Of a DNA stretch of 35,817 nt, positions 23,412 through 32,553 are shown piece after piece. Under the pieces are notes generated by a model, which had not been told where the DNA came from, did not search any database, and saw nothing but the letters and a program-made list of their open reading frames with translations. Made by a program: the position numbers and the translations under genes. Positions within the stretch are counted from its first letter, which is position 1. The number at the start of each line of letters is the position of its first letter. The DNA lies in the NCBI GenBank assembly GCA_946479435.1, contig CAMLFX010000025.1, forward strand, positions 1 through 35,817, read 5' to 3'. This DNA comes from an uncultured Sphingobacteriales bacterium (lineage in GTDB: Bacteria; Bacteroidota; Bacteroidia; Chitinophagales; Chitinophagaceae).

Positions 23412-26400
23412 TTATTGTTTTACAAAGCGCTTCATTATCTGGTAGTCACCTACGCTTACACGTATAAAATAAGTACCGTTAGCCATGCTTTCCGTACTTA
23501 TCTGCTGTTTAAAACTACCCGATTGCGTGGTGAAAGTACCACGTTGAACCAGCTGGCCAACATTGCTCAATATTTCATATTTAGCTTCCTGGCCTTTTAT
23601 ATTAAAGTTATCCTGCGTTTCTATTACAAAAACACCACTATTAGGGTTAGGATACAAACGCACTTCCGTTTCAGCCGCGGCTATTTCTTTAATACCGGTT
23701 ACATCTTTCAATGTAATGCTGTTACTTAATGCCGAATTAGGCTGAGAACAAGGATCGCTGCTGTACACAATGGCAGTTATTACATCACCTTCATTCAGCA
23801 AATAAGTTCTGTAAGTCTGGCCATATACGGCAGGTATTATTGCACCATTCCTGTACCACACATACGTGGGGGCAATACCTGCATTAGCAGCTACTGCAAC
23901 AAAAACCACCGTGTCACCCTGTACAAAGCGTTCGCTAGGCAGTGCGCTTATGGTAAGATGTGGCGCTGTAGTTGGTGCCACGTCTATACTTATTTGGTTA
24001 TTACTGGCTATGGTTGGTATCGATGGACATGGAACACTTGTAGTCATGCTGCACGATATTACATCACCATTGTTCAGGTTATTAACGCTATAAGTTGATG
24101 CATTGGCGCTGGCCATATCTATGCCGTTAATACGCCATTGATAGGTAGGGGTTGGCCCTTCATTAGTAGCATTAGCACTAAACGTAACCAATGTGCCTTG
24201 GCATATATTTGAATCAGGTGTTGCTGAAATTGTAAGGCTCGGAGTCAATACAGGATTAACAGTCATTATTATAGAATTGCTCGTAACCGAGTTTACAGTA
24301 ACACAAGGTTTATTGCTGATTACTTCGCAAGTTATCACGTCGCCATTGCCTGCACCTGTAGTTGTGTAGAACCTGCTATTAGGCGCACCTGCTATCAGGC
24401 TGCCATTATTCCTCCATATATATGTGGGCGCTGTACCTTCATTGGTTACAGTTGCTGTATAGGTTACTAATGTACCATTACATACAGTATTACCCGGCGA
24501 TACCGCAATTGAAATAGTAGGAGTGGTTGCAGTCACAACAGTCATGGTAATACCATTGCTGGTGGCAGTGTTGGCAGTGCGGCATGTTTCCGTGCTGTTC
24601 ATCACGCAGCTAAATACATCGCCTGTACTTACTATAGAGGTGCTGTATGTTGCGCCATTACCGGCACCCGATATGGTAACCCCGTTTTTCTTCCATGTAT
24701 ATGTTGGCGTACCACCATTTGTTGGCGTAGCGGTAAAGGTTACCGTATTGCCGGGGCATATTGAAGTAGCCGGCGAAGCTGCGATACTTACCGATGGTGT
24801 CAGCATTGGGTTTACCGTCATTGTAATGCTATTACTTACAGCGGTTGTAGGATTAGGGCATGTAGCATTGCTATTTACTTCAAGTGTGATCACATCATTA
24901 TTGCTCAATGCCAGCGATGCCGGAGTATAGGTAGCTGTTGTAGCTACTGTACTGCCATTCTTTTTCCACGCATAGGTAGGCGATACACCACCACCCGTTA
25001 CAGTTGATGAGAACAATGGTGTTTCTGCCGCACATATAGTGGTAGCAGGCGTAGATATACTTACTGATACATTGGTTTGGTTAACAGTCAGCGTCACTGT
25101 GTTCGATACCTTAGCGGTACCGCAAGGGCCGGATACAGTAACACGGTATTGATAACCGTTCATTGTTACAGGTACAGAGCTTAGGTTAAGTGTTGCAGTA
25201 GTTGCATTGCTATACACGCCACCATTGCTTACTGTTGAGAAAGTACCCGTTGAACTGGTCCTGTATTCCCATAGATAAGTAAGCGTAGGGTTACCCGTTG
25301 CTGCAACCGTGAATGACGTATTGCCACTGTAGCATATTGTAGCATTGCTTGGTTGTGTACCTATAGCAACTTGTGTGTTAATATTTGCATTATTCACTAC
25401 AGCAGTAGCTGTATCCTTGCAACCTTTCGTGTCAGTTACTATTACAGTATAGCTGCCGGCATAAAGGTTGGTTATATCGGCTGTAGTTTGTGCCGGTGTT
25501 GTATTCCAGCTATAGCCTATTGCACCTGTACCGCTGGTTACAGTGGTAGTTACCGTACCGTCGTTACCATTATAACAAGTTACATGGCTTGGTGTTGCAG
25601 TAAGTTCAGGCAATGGATTTACCGTTGCTGTAACAGGTGTTCTGCGGCTTTCTACGCCACCTGCAATTTCTGATACGTAAAACGTGGTAGTACCTGTAAT
25701 AGTATAGCCGGATAACGAAGAACCCGATTGGCCGGTTATTGCACTGGTAGCCGATTGGCTTACATACCATTTAAACACAGGAGAAGCTACACCTGAATTT
25801 GATGAAACAGAGCAAACAGCATTACCCGGTCCGCAACGCTCGCCATTAGTAGCGGTTGGTGCCGATAAGGTAACGTTCACTTCATCCAGCGCCATGTTAC
25901 ATCTGCCTGAACCATAATTCGATCTGCCTGCAAATCTCAAGACAACCGTTTGCCCCGCATAAGCACTAAGATTAACATTATTTTCAACCCAGTTTGAAGT
26001 AGCACTTGTAGAAGCAAATGTGGTATTGCTTGAAAGATGCGTATAGATATCAGTCCAGGTAGTACCATAGTTTGTACTTACCTGTACTTTCAAAGGCGAG
26101 TTTGACGCTGATGTACCAGAGCTGCCGTCAGCACCCAGGAAATAATAATAGTATAGTGTCGTATTATTCTGCAGCGCTATTGGCGCACTCACAAAGTAGT
26201 ACGGGTTATATGCAGTCTGTGCATTGTACACATTTAAGTATGCAAAGTAAGAACCTGATTGAGGCCCGGCTACACCATGCGATGCATCTGCAGTACCTGT
26301 TTGCCAATGGTACGATGCGCCACCGCTGCCTTCAGTAGTTACCCAGCAACTTGGTAAGCTTGTTGATGTAAACGATTCCAAATATGGAAGTGTAGCCGAT

Positions 26401-29057
26401 GTACAAGGCGTGGTAAATGTCGTTACTTCCGACCAGTCGCTGGAGTCTGTAGCACTGCATTTACTACGCATATATACATAGTAAGTAGTGTTAGCTGTTA
26501 AACTGCTGCCCGAAGTGGTACTGGTAACGGCCAGGCTGGTGCTACTGCCCGGCAATGTTGTACCTGCCGATGTGGGTACTGTGCTACTTGTCGATAACAC
26601 ATATTCATAGTTTGCAGGCGGTGTATTGCCCAGGGTTGGCGCTGTCCAGTTTAGCGTAGCGCTTGTTGCGCTTGTCACCGTAGCGGTTATATTGGTAGGC
26701 GGGTAGCAAGTAGGTGTTTCACGAATACGTACTGCATCCAGGTAGCAGTCGTCTCCATAATCTGAAGTAAATAAGAACCCTACAAACAGTAAGCTTTTAC
26801 CTGCTGCAGCAGCCGGTAACGTCACAGTTTTATTTTTCCATGCAGCCACTGAACCATAGCCTCCTATTGCTGAGCCAGCATTTACCCAGGTAGAACCGTC
26901 TAAAGAATATTGTACTTGCACACTATTAGGCGAACCAGAGTAGTTAGGGCTTTCAAACCATTTAAAATCTACATCCACACTCGTATTAGCAGTAGTATTT
27001 AGCGATAGCGAGATCAGCCTGATCTTTGCGCCGCTTTGGCTGCTATAAGAATTGAAACGGACCATCCTTGTCCCTTCATACGGATCATATCCACTTGGGT
27101 GTGCTGTTGATGTTTCGAATGTTAAAGTTGGAGCTGTTGAAGCACTGGCTACTACTGCCTCGCTCCAGCAACTTGGCAGTGTTGTAGTGCTGCTTGTATT
27201 GAAACCTTCAAATTGTGTTAAGGTTACTGTATTGCATGGAGTAGTGAATGTAGCGCTTAATGTCCAATCGCTAAAACTGGTTGGTGAACATTTGCTGCGA
27301 ACAAAAGCATAATAAGTTGTAAGGGGCGATAGGCTTGGAATAGAAGCAGATGTTGTAGTTACTAAAGTACCTGTACCGGCAGCCGTAGCGGGGGTAGCAC
27401 TGCTGGTTGATACTACATATTCGTACCCAATAGGTGCGCCGCCACTTGAAGGGGCCACCCATACAAGGCTGGCGCTGGAAGGAGATGTAACTGTCGCAGT
27501 CAGGCTGGTTGGTTTAACACAATCAGGCGTAGCACTTATTGAAAAGGAATCGAGATATTGGTTATCGCCATAAGTAGAAACAAATTTAAGCCCAACCATC
27601 AGTATGCTTTGGCCGGCTGCTGCCGATGGCAAAGTTATGGTTTGCTGCGCCCATGCGGTTGACGTGCCGGTACGTGTTATAAGAGAGCCGACATCTGCCC
27701 AGCTTGCACCACCGTTTGTTGAGTATTGTACTTGTACACCCTCATTTAAATAGGTGCCTGAGTTGTAAGAAGTATTACCATCAAATCTCCACCTAAAGCC
27801 AACATCTACACTTGTAACACCAACGGTAGAAACAGGAAGTGATGTTAGTCTTGCAACACCACCGTCATTATTGTATGAATTGAATTTAACCATTCTCGTT
27901 CCCTCGTACGGAGAGGTAGTAGGATTAGATCCCGAAGTTTCAAAAGTAAACGTAGGTGCTGTAGAATTTGAAGAAGGGGTAAGAATAGTAGAAGTCCAAC
28001 AGGTTGGGAATGTTGTTGTACTTGCCGTATTAAAGCCCTCTGTTTGCGGTATAGCTACAGAAGAGCATATAGTAGAAAATGTACTGGAGGCAGAAAAAAG
28101 CGTGCACGATGCCCCTACTGCTGCTACCTGATATTCGTATACAGAGCTGCTGGTAAGGCCACTTATTGCCAGCGATGTAGTAGTACCGCCCGATACGCTG
28201 GTTGGGGTAGCCCAGGTAGTTACCGTTGCAGGATCCGATACCAGTTTGTAGCGCACCTGGTAGCCTGTAGCACCTGTAAAGGCTGTCCATGCTAAAGTTG
28301 CACCGGTAGATGATATAGTGCTTGGACCGGTTACTGCTACCGGTTGGCAGGCAGAAGTAATAGTAATATCATCTATCGCAATGGGTGGCTGGCTACCACC
28401 GCCATTATCATTCTTCCAGGTAATAATCAGCTTTTTATCTACAGATGCGGTGCTATTACCTATTAATGATTGAGGTATGGTAAGTGTTACCAATGTATAT
28501 GCGCCAAGACTGCTGGGTACGGTTTCCGCCCATATAAGATCAGCGCCCGTCATAGTATTGGTACTGGCATTGGGCGGTGAGGTAGGTAAAGAATACGTTG
28601 TGGGTGCTAAATATATTGAAGCATTATCCCATGCAGTACTCTCACCTCTGCCTCTCCAATAAAAACTCATGGTCACAACAGGTTCACCGGCAGGGAAGGT
28701 GATATCTTTATACATGTGGCTAATGCGCGAAGTACCTGTACTATATGCCCAGGGCGCGCCGGTAGCATTGGTAGTAATATATGCGGCGTTCGAGCCCGTT
28801 ACAACGCCAGGTATATTTGTGCCTGTTGTTGTAGAACCTATCACCCACATATTAGCGGAAGTAGTGGAACTTGTATTCTGGTCAAAACTCCAGGTGGTAG
28901 GAGAACTTTCAAAGCCACCATCATTTACTGTTGGCGACATGATGGTAGATTGTGCATGGCCTGAAAGAGCCGCGAACATACTACCAAGTACTAAAGATGT
29001 CTTCAGGATACACGCTTTGACATTCAGGGTTTTTAACTTACTTACTGATCGTAACAT
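23412..29057 (-). CDS. Giant secreted mosaic adhesin with FnIII, SprB and Ig-like repeats and T9SS signal
   Basis: The 1881-residue protein starts with a signal peptide (to about residue 36, SGHAQS). Four MAM/choice-of-anchor-like modules (about 37-235, 333-510, 608-780, 886-1070), recognised by GTRMVKFNSYN- and VQYSTNGG-type motifs, alternate with three fibronectin type III domains. The second and third FnIII modules contain YEYV(V/L)STSS and TTYY and end FTTPC. A SprB-like repeat follows (about 1148-1225, HVTCYNGNDGTVTTTV, GSYTVIVTDTKGC). Then come an Ig-like domain and five ~95-residue Ig-like repeats with PTYxWxxNG, NGDVI and a C-terminal SNxIxMTV. The C-terminus (about 1797-1881) is a T9SS type A domain (LYPNPNSG, MANGTYFIRV). 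It should be a surface or secreted adhesin, perhaps linked to gliding or attachment as SprB is. It appears monocistronic. Confidence 0.93.
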   Translation of the reverse strand: MLRSVSKLKTLNVKACILKTSLVLGSMFAALSGHAQSTIMSPTVNDGGFESSPTTWSFDQNTSSTTSANMWVIGSTTTGTNIPGVVTGSNAAYITTNATGAPWAYSTGTSRISHMYKDITFPAGEPVVTMSFYWRGRGESTAWDNASIYLAPTTYSLPTSPPNASTNTMTGADLIWAETVPSSLGAYTLVTLTIPQSLIGNSTASVDKKLIITWKNDNGGGSQPPIAIDDITITSACQPVAVTGPSTISSTGATLAWTAFTGATGYQVRYKLVSDPATVTTWATPTSVSGGTTTSLAISGLTSSSVYEYQVAAVGASCTLFSASSTFSTICSSVAIPQTEGFNTASTTTFPTCWTSTILTPSSNSTAPTFTFETSGSNPTTSPYEGTRMVKFNSYNNDGGVARLTSLPVSTVGVTSVDVGFRWRFDGNTSYNSGTYLNEGVQVQYSTNGGASWADVGSLITRTGTSTAWAQQTITLPSAAAGQSILMVGLKFVSTYGDNQYLDSFSISATPDCVKPTSLTATVTSPSSASLVWVAPSSGGAPIGYEYVVSTSSATPATAAGTGTLVTTTSASIPSLSPLTTYYAFVRSKCSPTSFSDWTLSATFTTPCNTVTLTQFEGFNTSSTTTLPSCWSEAVVASASTAPTLTFETSTAHPSGYDPYEGTRMVRFNSYSSQSGAKIRLISLSLNTTANTSVDVDFKWFESPNYSGSPNSVQVQYSLDGSTWVNAGSAIGGYGSVAAWKNKTVTLPAAAAGKSLLFVGFLFTSDYGDDCYLDAVRIRETPTCYPPTNITATVTSATSATLNWTAPTLGNTPPANYEYVLSTSSTVPTSAGTTLPGSSTSLAVTSTTSGSSLTANTTYYVYMRSKCSATDSSDWSEVTTFTTPCTSATLPYLESFTSTSLPSCWVTTEGSGGASYHWQTGTADASHGVAGPQSGSYFAYLNVYNAQTAYNPYYFVSAPIALQNNTTLYYYYFLGADGSSGTSASNSPLKVQVSTNYGTTWTDIYTHLSSNTTFASTSATSNWVENNVNLSAYAGQTVVLRFAGRSNYGSGRCNMALDEVNVTLSAPTATNGERCGPGNAVCSVSSNSGVASPVFKWYVSQSATSAITGQSGSSLSGYTITGTTTFYVSEIAGGVESRRTPVTATVNPLPELTATPSHVTCYNGNDGTVTTTVTSGTGAIGYSWNTTPAQTTADITNLYAGSYTVIVTDTKGCKDTATAVVNNANINTQVAIGTQPSNATICYSGNTSFTVAATGNPTLTYLWEYRTSSTGTFSTVSNGGVYSNATTATLNLSSVPVTMNGYQYRVTVSGPCGTAKVSNTVTLTVNQTNVSVSISTPATTICAAETPLFSSTVTGGGVSPTYAWKKNGSTVATTATYTPASLALSNNDVITLEVNSNATCPNPTTAVSNSITMTVNPMLTPSVSIAASPATSICPGNTVTFTATPTNGGTPTYTWKKNGVTISGAGNGATYSTSIVSTGDVFSCVMNSTETCRTANTATSNGITMTVVTATTPTISIAVSPGNTVCNGTLVTYTATVTNEGTAPTYIWRNNGSLIAGAPNSRFYTTTGAGNGDVITCEVISNKPCVTVNSVTSNSIIMTVNPVLTPSLTISATPDSNICQGTLVTFSANATNEGPTPTYQWRINGIDMASANASTYSVNNLNNGDVISCSMTTSVPCPSIPTIASNNQISIDVAPTTAPHLTISALPSERFVQGDTVVFVAVAANAGIAPTYVWYRNGAIIPAVYGQTYRTYLLNEGDVITAIVYSSDPCSQPNSALSNSITLKDVTGIKEIAAAETEVRLYPNPNSGVFVIETQDNFNIKGQEAKYEILSNVGQLVQRGTFTTQSGSFKQQISTESMANGTYFIRVSVGDYQIMKRFVKQ

Positions 29058-29396
29058 ACGAAGAGGTTTAAAATGAAACAGGTATTGGTTTGGGGTAATT
29101 ATTGCAATTTGAACTTTATTAAATGTATTCAGTTAATGACGTATATCATTAACTAACAAAGAATGCTACCAATGGGGTGGCGAAAATTTGATAAACATTT
29201 GCATCAGTTATATAAGAGAATTTATTTTCTGTTGACTATCACTTCAACAAAGTGCTGTAATTTTCAACCTAATGTTAAAATTCCCTTAAAGCAATCTAAC
29301 ACTTTTTTGTTAATAATACCCACCGGAAAAACACCCATTAACAATTTTAATTGCCATTTAATACCGAAATTTGTTAACGTATTTTAATTAGCAGTA
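29058..29396. other. Divergent intergenic region between adhesin and 29397 gene
   Basis: This 339-base AT-rich gap between divergent genes holds no plausible gene. It contains the candidate promoter and inverted repeat at 29120-29153 for the adhesin. On the plus side near 29371-29385 there is TTTGTTAACGTATTTTAA, which has no exact TAnnTTTG element. Confidence 0.5.
29120..29153 (-). promoter_or_regulatory. Candidate adhesin promoter with operator-like inverted repeat
   Basis: GTTAATGA (29132-29139) and TCATTAAC (29146-29153) are perfect 8-base arms with a 6-base spacer. On the minus strand this repeat lies directly upstream of TACATTTA (29120-29127), which is one mismatch from TAnnTTTG, so a bound regulator would cover the -33 region. 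The site is about 65 bases from the adhesin ATG. The regulator is unknown. Confidence 0.4.
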
Positions 29397-29801
29397 ATGA
29401 ATATTAATGAAGTACCCCAGGACCCTAAAAATTTTAAAGAGGGTGAAAAGCTAAAGAAACTGGTATATGCCACCGGTAAAGATGGAAAATATACAGGCGT
29501 GAATTCCGCAGGCTGGGAAGCGGAGAATTTTGCCATGAAACAAGCCTGGGATGCTGCAGACGAGGAATTGGCAGAAACTGTTGCCGCCATTAAAGCAGGA
29601 GAATTAAGCCCGCTGGCTTTTTATATGAAGAAAAGTCTTATGGATTTATCGTTGCTGGCCAAGTATGCAGGCAAATGGCAGTGGCAGGTGAAACGCCACA
29701 TGAAGCCATCTGTATTTAACGGTCTCTCGCAGAATATGCTTCAGACTTATGCCAATATATTTAATATAACCGTACCCGAGTTGGTTAACTTTGGTAAATA
29801 G
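29397..29801 (+). CDS. Small conserved-looking protein of unknown function
   Basis: The 134-residue product is soluble, without signal or membrane segment. It opens with MNINEVPQDPKNF and a basic segment (KEGEKLKKLVYATGKDGKY), then an acidic helix (NFAMKQAWDAADEELAETVAAIKAG). The C-terminal third (about 76-134) looks helical, like a compact DNA-binding or helical-bundle domain: SLLAKYAGKWQWQVKRH, SQNMLQTYANIFNITVPEL. The latter resembles HTH_XRE-type spacing (helix, short turn, helix), but this is weak. The BtrH-like gene begins 17 bases later, so they are likely co-transcribed. I do not assign a function. Confidence 0.75.
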   Translation: MNINEVPQDPKNFKEGEKLKKLVYATGKDGKYTGVNSAGWEAENFAMKQAWDAADEELAETVAAIKAGELSPLAFYMKKSLMDLSLLAKYAGKWQWQVKRHMKPSVFNGLSQNMLQTYANIFNITVPELVNFGK

Positions 29802-29818
29802 TTTTACTTGCAGCATAC

Positions 29819-30820
29819 ATGAGTTCTACACAGTTCAGGCACTACCAACACGCACATTGTGAAAGCGGGGTTACTGCCAATCTATTGCGCCACGAGGGTA
29901 TAGAAATAAGCGAGCCTATGGCTTTCGGCATTGGCGCAGGCATTTTCTTCGGCCACTTGCCCTTTTTAAAAGTTAGCGGCACACCGGGTACCACCTTCCG
30001 CACCTGGCCGGGCGCTATCTTCAAAAGAGTTACGCAGCGGCTTCATATAGATATAGCAACATCTAAATTCAGCACACCCGAAAAAGCCAATAAAGCGCTG
30101 GATGATGTTTTGGCATCGGGCAAACCGGTAGGCATGCAGAGCAGCGTATATTATTTACCCTACATGCCCGAAGCCTACCGCTTCCACTTTAATGCGCACA
30201 ACCTCGTGGTGTATGGCAAAGAAAATGGCGAGTACCTGGTTAGCGACCCTATTATTGAAACTTCATCGGTTATTACACCCGAAGACCTTTCAAAAGCGCG
30301 CTTTGCCAAAGGAGCCCCCGAGCCTAGTGGCTTTATGTATTATGTAAAGCATGTTCCATCAACTATCAATTTCGAAAAAGCTATAAAAGATGGTATTAAA
30401 CAAACCTGCTTTTTCATGTTGTCTCCCCCACTCAATTGGTTTGGCAACAAGGCCATATTTCTATTGGCAAAAAAAATAAAGCAATACCCCCAAAAGCTCA
30501 CTCCGCGCAAGTCGGCCCTCTATCTTGGCAATATCATCCGCATGCAGGAAGAAATAGGCACAGGGGGCGGTGGCTTCCGTTTTTTATATGCCGCCTTCCT
30601 CCAGGAAGCCGGCGAACTGCTGAAACGCGACGATTTGCAGCAATTCTCACAAGAGCTTACTGCCATTGGCGATGACTGGCGCAATTTTGCTTACAATGCT
30701 GCCCGTGTTATGAAAAATCGCCAGGGTGTAGTCTCTTACGATGAGCTAAGCGACCTGCTGCGCACATGCGGTGAAAAAGAGAAAGATTTTTTCAAAAGGC
30801 TGAAAGAAGCAAAATTGTAA
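29819..30820 (+). CDS. BtrH-like (BtrH_N/DUF4872) papain-fold protein
   Basis: The 333-residue cytoplasmic protein has an N-terminal BtrH_N-type domain (about 8-150). HYQHAHCESG gives Cys14, EPMAFGIGAGIFFGHLPF is the glycine-rich family segment, FNAHNLVVYG gives His127 and YLVSDPI gives Asp143. Cys, His and Asp in this order fit a papain-like acyltransferase or protease fold. The C-terminal part (about 165-333) is helical and DUF4872-like. The founding member BtrH moves a gamma-glutamyl-aminohydroxybutyryl group from a carrier protein to an aminoglycoside in butirosin biosynthesis, but no biosynthetic genes or carrier protein are near here. The only close partner is the small gene 17 bases upstream. 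An acyl-transfer activity is family inference. Confidence 0.82.
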   Translation: MSSTQFRHYQHAHCESGVTANLLRHEGIEISEPMAFGIGAGIFFGHLPFLKVSGTPGTTFRTWPGAIFKRVTQRLHIDIATSKFSTPEKANKALDDVLASGKPVGMQSSVYYLPYMPEAYRFHFNAHNLVVYGKENGEYLVSDPIIETSSVITPEDLSKARFAKGAPEPSGFMYYVKHVPSTINFEKAIKDGIKQTCFFMLSPPLNWFGNKAIFLLAKKIKQYPQKLTPRKSALYLGNIIRMQEEIGTGGGGFRFLYAAFLQEAGELLKRDDLQQFSQELTAIGDDWRNFAYNAARVMKNRQGVVSYDELSDLLRTCGEKEKDFFKRLKEAKL

Positions 30821-30891
30821 TAAAATAGCGGTTAATACGGGTTATGATATAACTCATTTCTGTTTTACGTTTTACCTTATACATTTTCCAT

Positions 30892-30899
30892 TATTTTTG
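30892..30899 (+). promoter_or_regulatory. -7 element (TATTTTTG) abutting the GtrA start
   Basis: TATTTTTG matches TAnnTTTG and ends seven bases before the ATG at 30907, suggesting a very short or absent leader. The -33 region is weak. Confidence 0.35.
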
Positions 30900-30906
30900 C
30901 GACTTC

Positions 30907-31431
30907 ATGTTCCGCGCAGCCAGAAATATCATTTTATCTTTTATTGATTTTTTTCATAAACCGTTTGCGCGTTATGTTAATCAGCAAACCTTCCGCTACC
31001 TTGCCTGTGGTGGCACTAACACTTTGTTCGATCTTGTATTGTATGCCACAGCGTACAACATAATACTACACAAACAGCCCGTACATATAGGTAGCCTTAC
31101 CATCACTCCTTACATTGCCGCATTCATGATGTCTTTCAGCATCAGCTTTCCTTCGGGCTTCATTTTGTCTAAATATATCGTGTTCCCTGAGTCTAACCTG
31201 CATGGCAAAGTGCAGCTGTTCCGCTATGCCTTATTGGTAGGCATGTGCATTTTGCTTAACTATGTTTTCCTGAAAATATTTATCGAATGGTTTGGCATGT
31301 TCCCCACTCCTGCTAAACTGCTCACTACTATTTGCGTAGCACTATTCAGCTATGTCTCACAACGCAATTTCACCTTCAAGGTGAAACCGGAGGTAATAGT
31401 TGACAGCGACAAGAACGAACTGCTCAACTAG
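30907..31431 (+). CDS. GtrA-family membrane protein
   Basis: This 174-residue polytopic protein of the GtrA/DPMS family has the N-terminal signature FRYLACGGTNTLFDLVLYATAY and four hydrophobic segments (about 32-50, 70-95, 104-122 and 132-152). Between the second and third is SFPSGFILSKYIVF, and the last ends YVSQRNFTFK, the usual GtrA ending. GtrA proteins are thought to flip or present undecaprenyl- or dolichol-linked sugars, helping cell-wall or O-antigen glycosylation. The gene has a TAnnTTTG-type box just before its start and is followed 27 bases later by prfB, which has its own box. No glycosyltransferase is adjacent, so its partner is elsewhere. Confidence 0.88.
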   Translation: MFRAARNIILSFIDFFHKPFARYVNQQTFRYLACGGTNTLFDLVLYATAYNIILHKQPVHIGSLTITPYIAAFMMSFSISFPSGFILSKYIVFPESNLHGKVQLFRYALLVGMCILLNYVFLKIFIEWFGMFPTPAKLLTTICVALFSYVSQRNFTFKVKPEVIVDSDKNELLN

Positions 31432-31443
31432 CACCAAACACCT

Positions 31444-31451
31444 TACCTTTG
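31444..31451 (+). promoter_or_regulatory. -7 element (TACCTTTG) abutting the prfB start
   Basis: TACCTTTG fits TAnnTTTG and ends seven bases before the prfB ATG at 31459, so transcription from it would give a nearly leaderless mRNA. No good -33 element is seen. Confidence 0.35.
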
Positions 31452-31458
31452 CCATCTT

Positions 31459-32550
31459 ATGACTCAGGAAAACCTGAAAGAGATGCGCGAACGCGTACAA
31501 CACTTGCACCGCTTCCTCCGCATCGATGACCGTTTAGCCAAGACCGAAAATGATAAAGCACTTACCCTTGCACCCGGCTTTTGGGATGATAACGTGCGCG
31601 CTACCGGCATACTGAAAGAAATCAAGATCAATAAATTCTGGTTAGACCTCTACGAGCAGGTAAAAACCTCCGTGGAAGACTTCGCTATCCTCTTCGATTT
31701 TTGGAAGGAAGGCGAAGCTGAAGAAGAAGAGGTAAAAGCTTCTTACGAAAAAGCCCTGAAAGACCTCGACGAACTGGAATTCAAATCTACCCTCAACGAG
31801 CCGGAAGATGAAATGCCGGGCGTCATGGTAATAAACAGTGGTGCAGGTGGCACCGAAAGCCAGGACTGGGCCGAAATGCTGCTGCGTATGTACCGAATGT
31901 ATGGCGAAAAACAGGGCTGGAAGGTTTCAGAGATAGATGTGCAGTATGGCGATGGTGCAGGTATAAAACAAGCTACTATAGAGTTTGACGGCGAATTTTC
32001 TTACGGCTTATTAAAAGCAGAAAGTGGTGTACACCGTTTGGTGCGCATCTCTCCTTTCGATTCAAATGCGCGGAGGCATACTTCATTTGCATCAGTATAT
32101 GTATATCCGCTTATTGATGACAGTATAGAAATAAATGTAAATCCTGCCGACCTGGAATGGGATTTTTACCGTGCAGGTGGTAAAGGCGGACAGAACGTGA
32201 ACAAAGTGGAAACCGCTGTGCGTTTAAAACACATACCATCGGGCATAATAGTAGAATGCCAGCAGGCACGTACACAGGGAGAGAACAGGGAAAAGGCATT
32301 GACCATGCTGAAGAGCCGGCTGCACGAAGAAGAGTTGCGCAAACGCGAAGAGTTGAAGAATGCGCTCAACTCATCGAAGAAGAAAATAGAATGGGGTTCG
32401 CAGATACGCTCTTATGTGTTTCACCCCTACAAAATGATAAAAGATCACCGCACCGATTTTGAAGTAGGAAACGTAGGCCCTGTAATGGATGGTGAGATAG
32501 ACGATTTTATCAAGGCCTATTTAATGAGTATAAAAGAAGAACAAGACTAA
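31459..32550 (+). CDS. prfB: Peptide chain release factor 2
   Basis: The 363-residue protein ends translation at UGA and UAA codons. The N-terminal helical PCRF domain leads to the codon-recognition tripeptide Ser-Pro-Phe at 198-200 ([13 protein letters not shown]). The peptidyl-tRNA hydrolysis motif Gly-Gly-Gln at 243-245 is in [13 protein letters not shown]. The SPF motif marks class RF2 rather than RF1 (PxT). Length and motif positions match E. coli RF2, offset by about seven residues. The gene is open in one frame from its ATG: the programmed +1 frameshift site near codon 26 (CTT TGA), known in many RF2 genes, is absent, so autoregulation by UGA is not expected. The ABC exporter gene begins 3 bases after its stop. 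Confidence 0.97.
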   Translation: MTQENLKEMRERVQHLHRFLRIDDRLAKTENDKALTLAPGFWDDNVRATGILKEIKINKFWLDLYEQVKTSVEDFAILFDFWKEGEAEEEEVKASYEKALKDLDELEFKSTLNEPEDEMPGVMVINSGAGGTESQDWAEMLLRMYRMYGEKQGWKVSEIDVQYGDGAGIKQATIEFDGEFSYGLLKAESGVHRLVRISPFDSNARRHTSFASVYVYPLIDDSIEINVNPADLEWDFYRAGGKGGQNVNKVETAVRLKHIPSGIIVECQQARTQGENREKALTMLKSRLHEEELRKREELKNALNSSKKKIEWGSQIRSYVFHPYKMIKDHRTDFEVGNVGPVMDGEIDDFIKAYLMSIKEEQD

Positions 32551-32553
32551 CAT

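Noticed and set aside
26072..26338. 88-codon plus-strand ORF inside the adhesin gene, like several others there.
   Set aside because: It lies antisense within a long, well-supported coding sequence of repeated Thr/Ser codons, which leaves the opposite strand open. No sign of a gene.
23412..29057. CRISPR-like repeats in the adhesin gene.
   Set aside because: The repetition is protein-level (~95-residue domains in frame) with diverged DNA, not short direct repeats with spacers.
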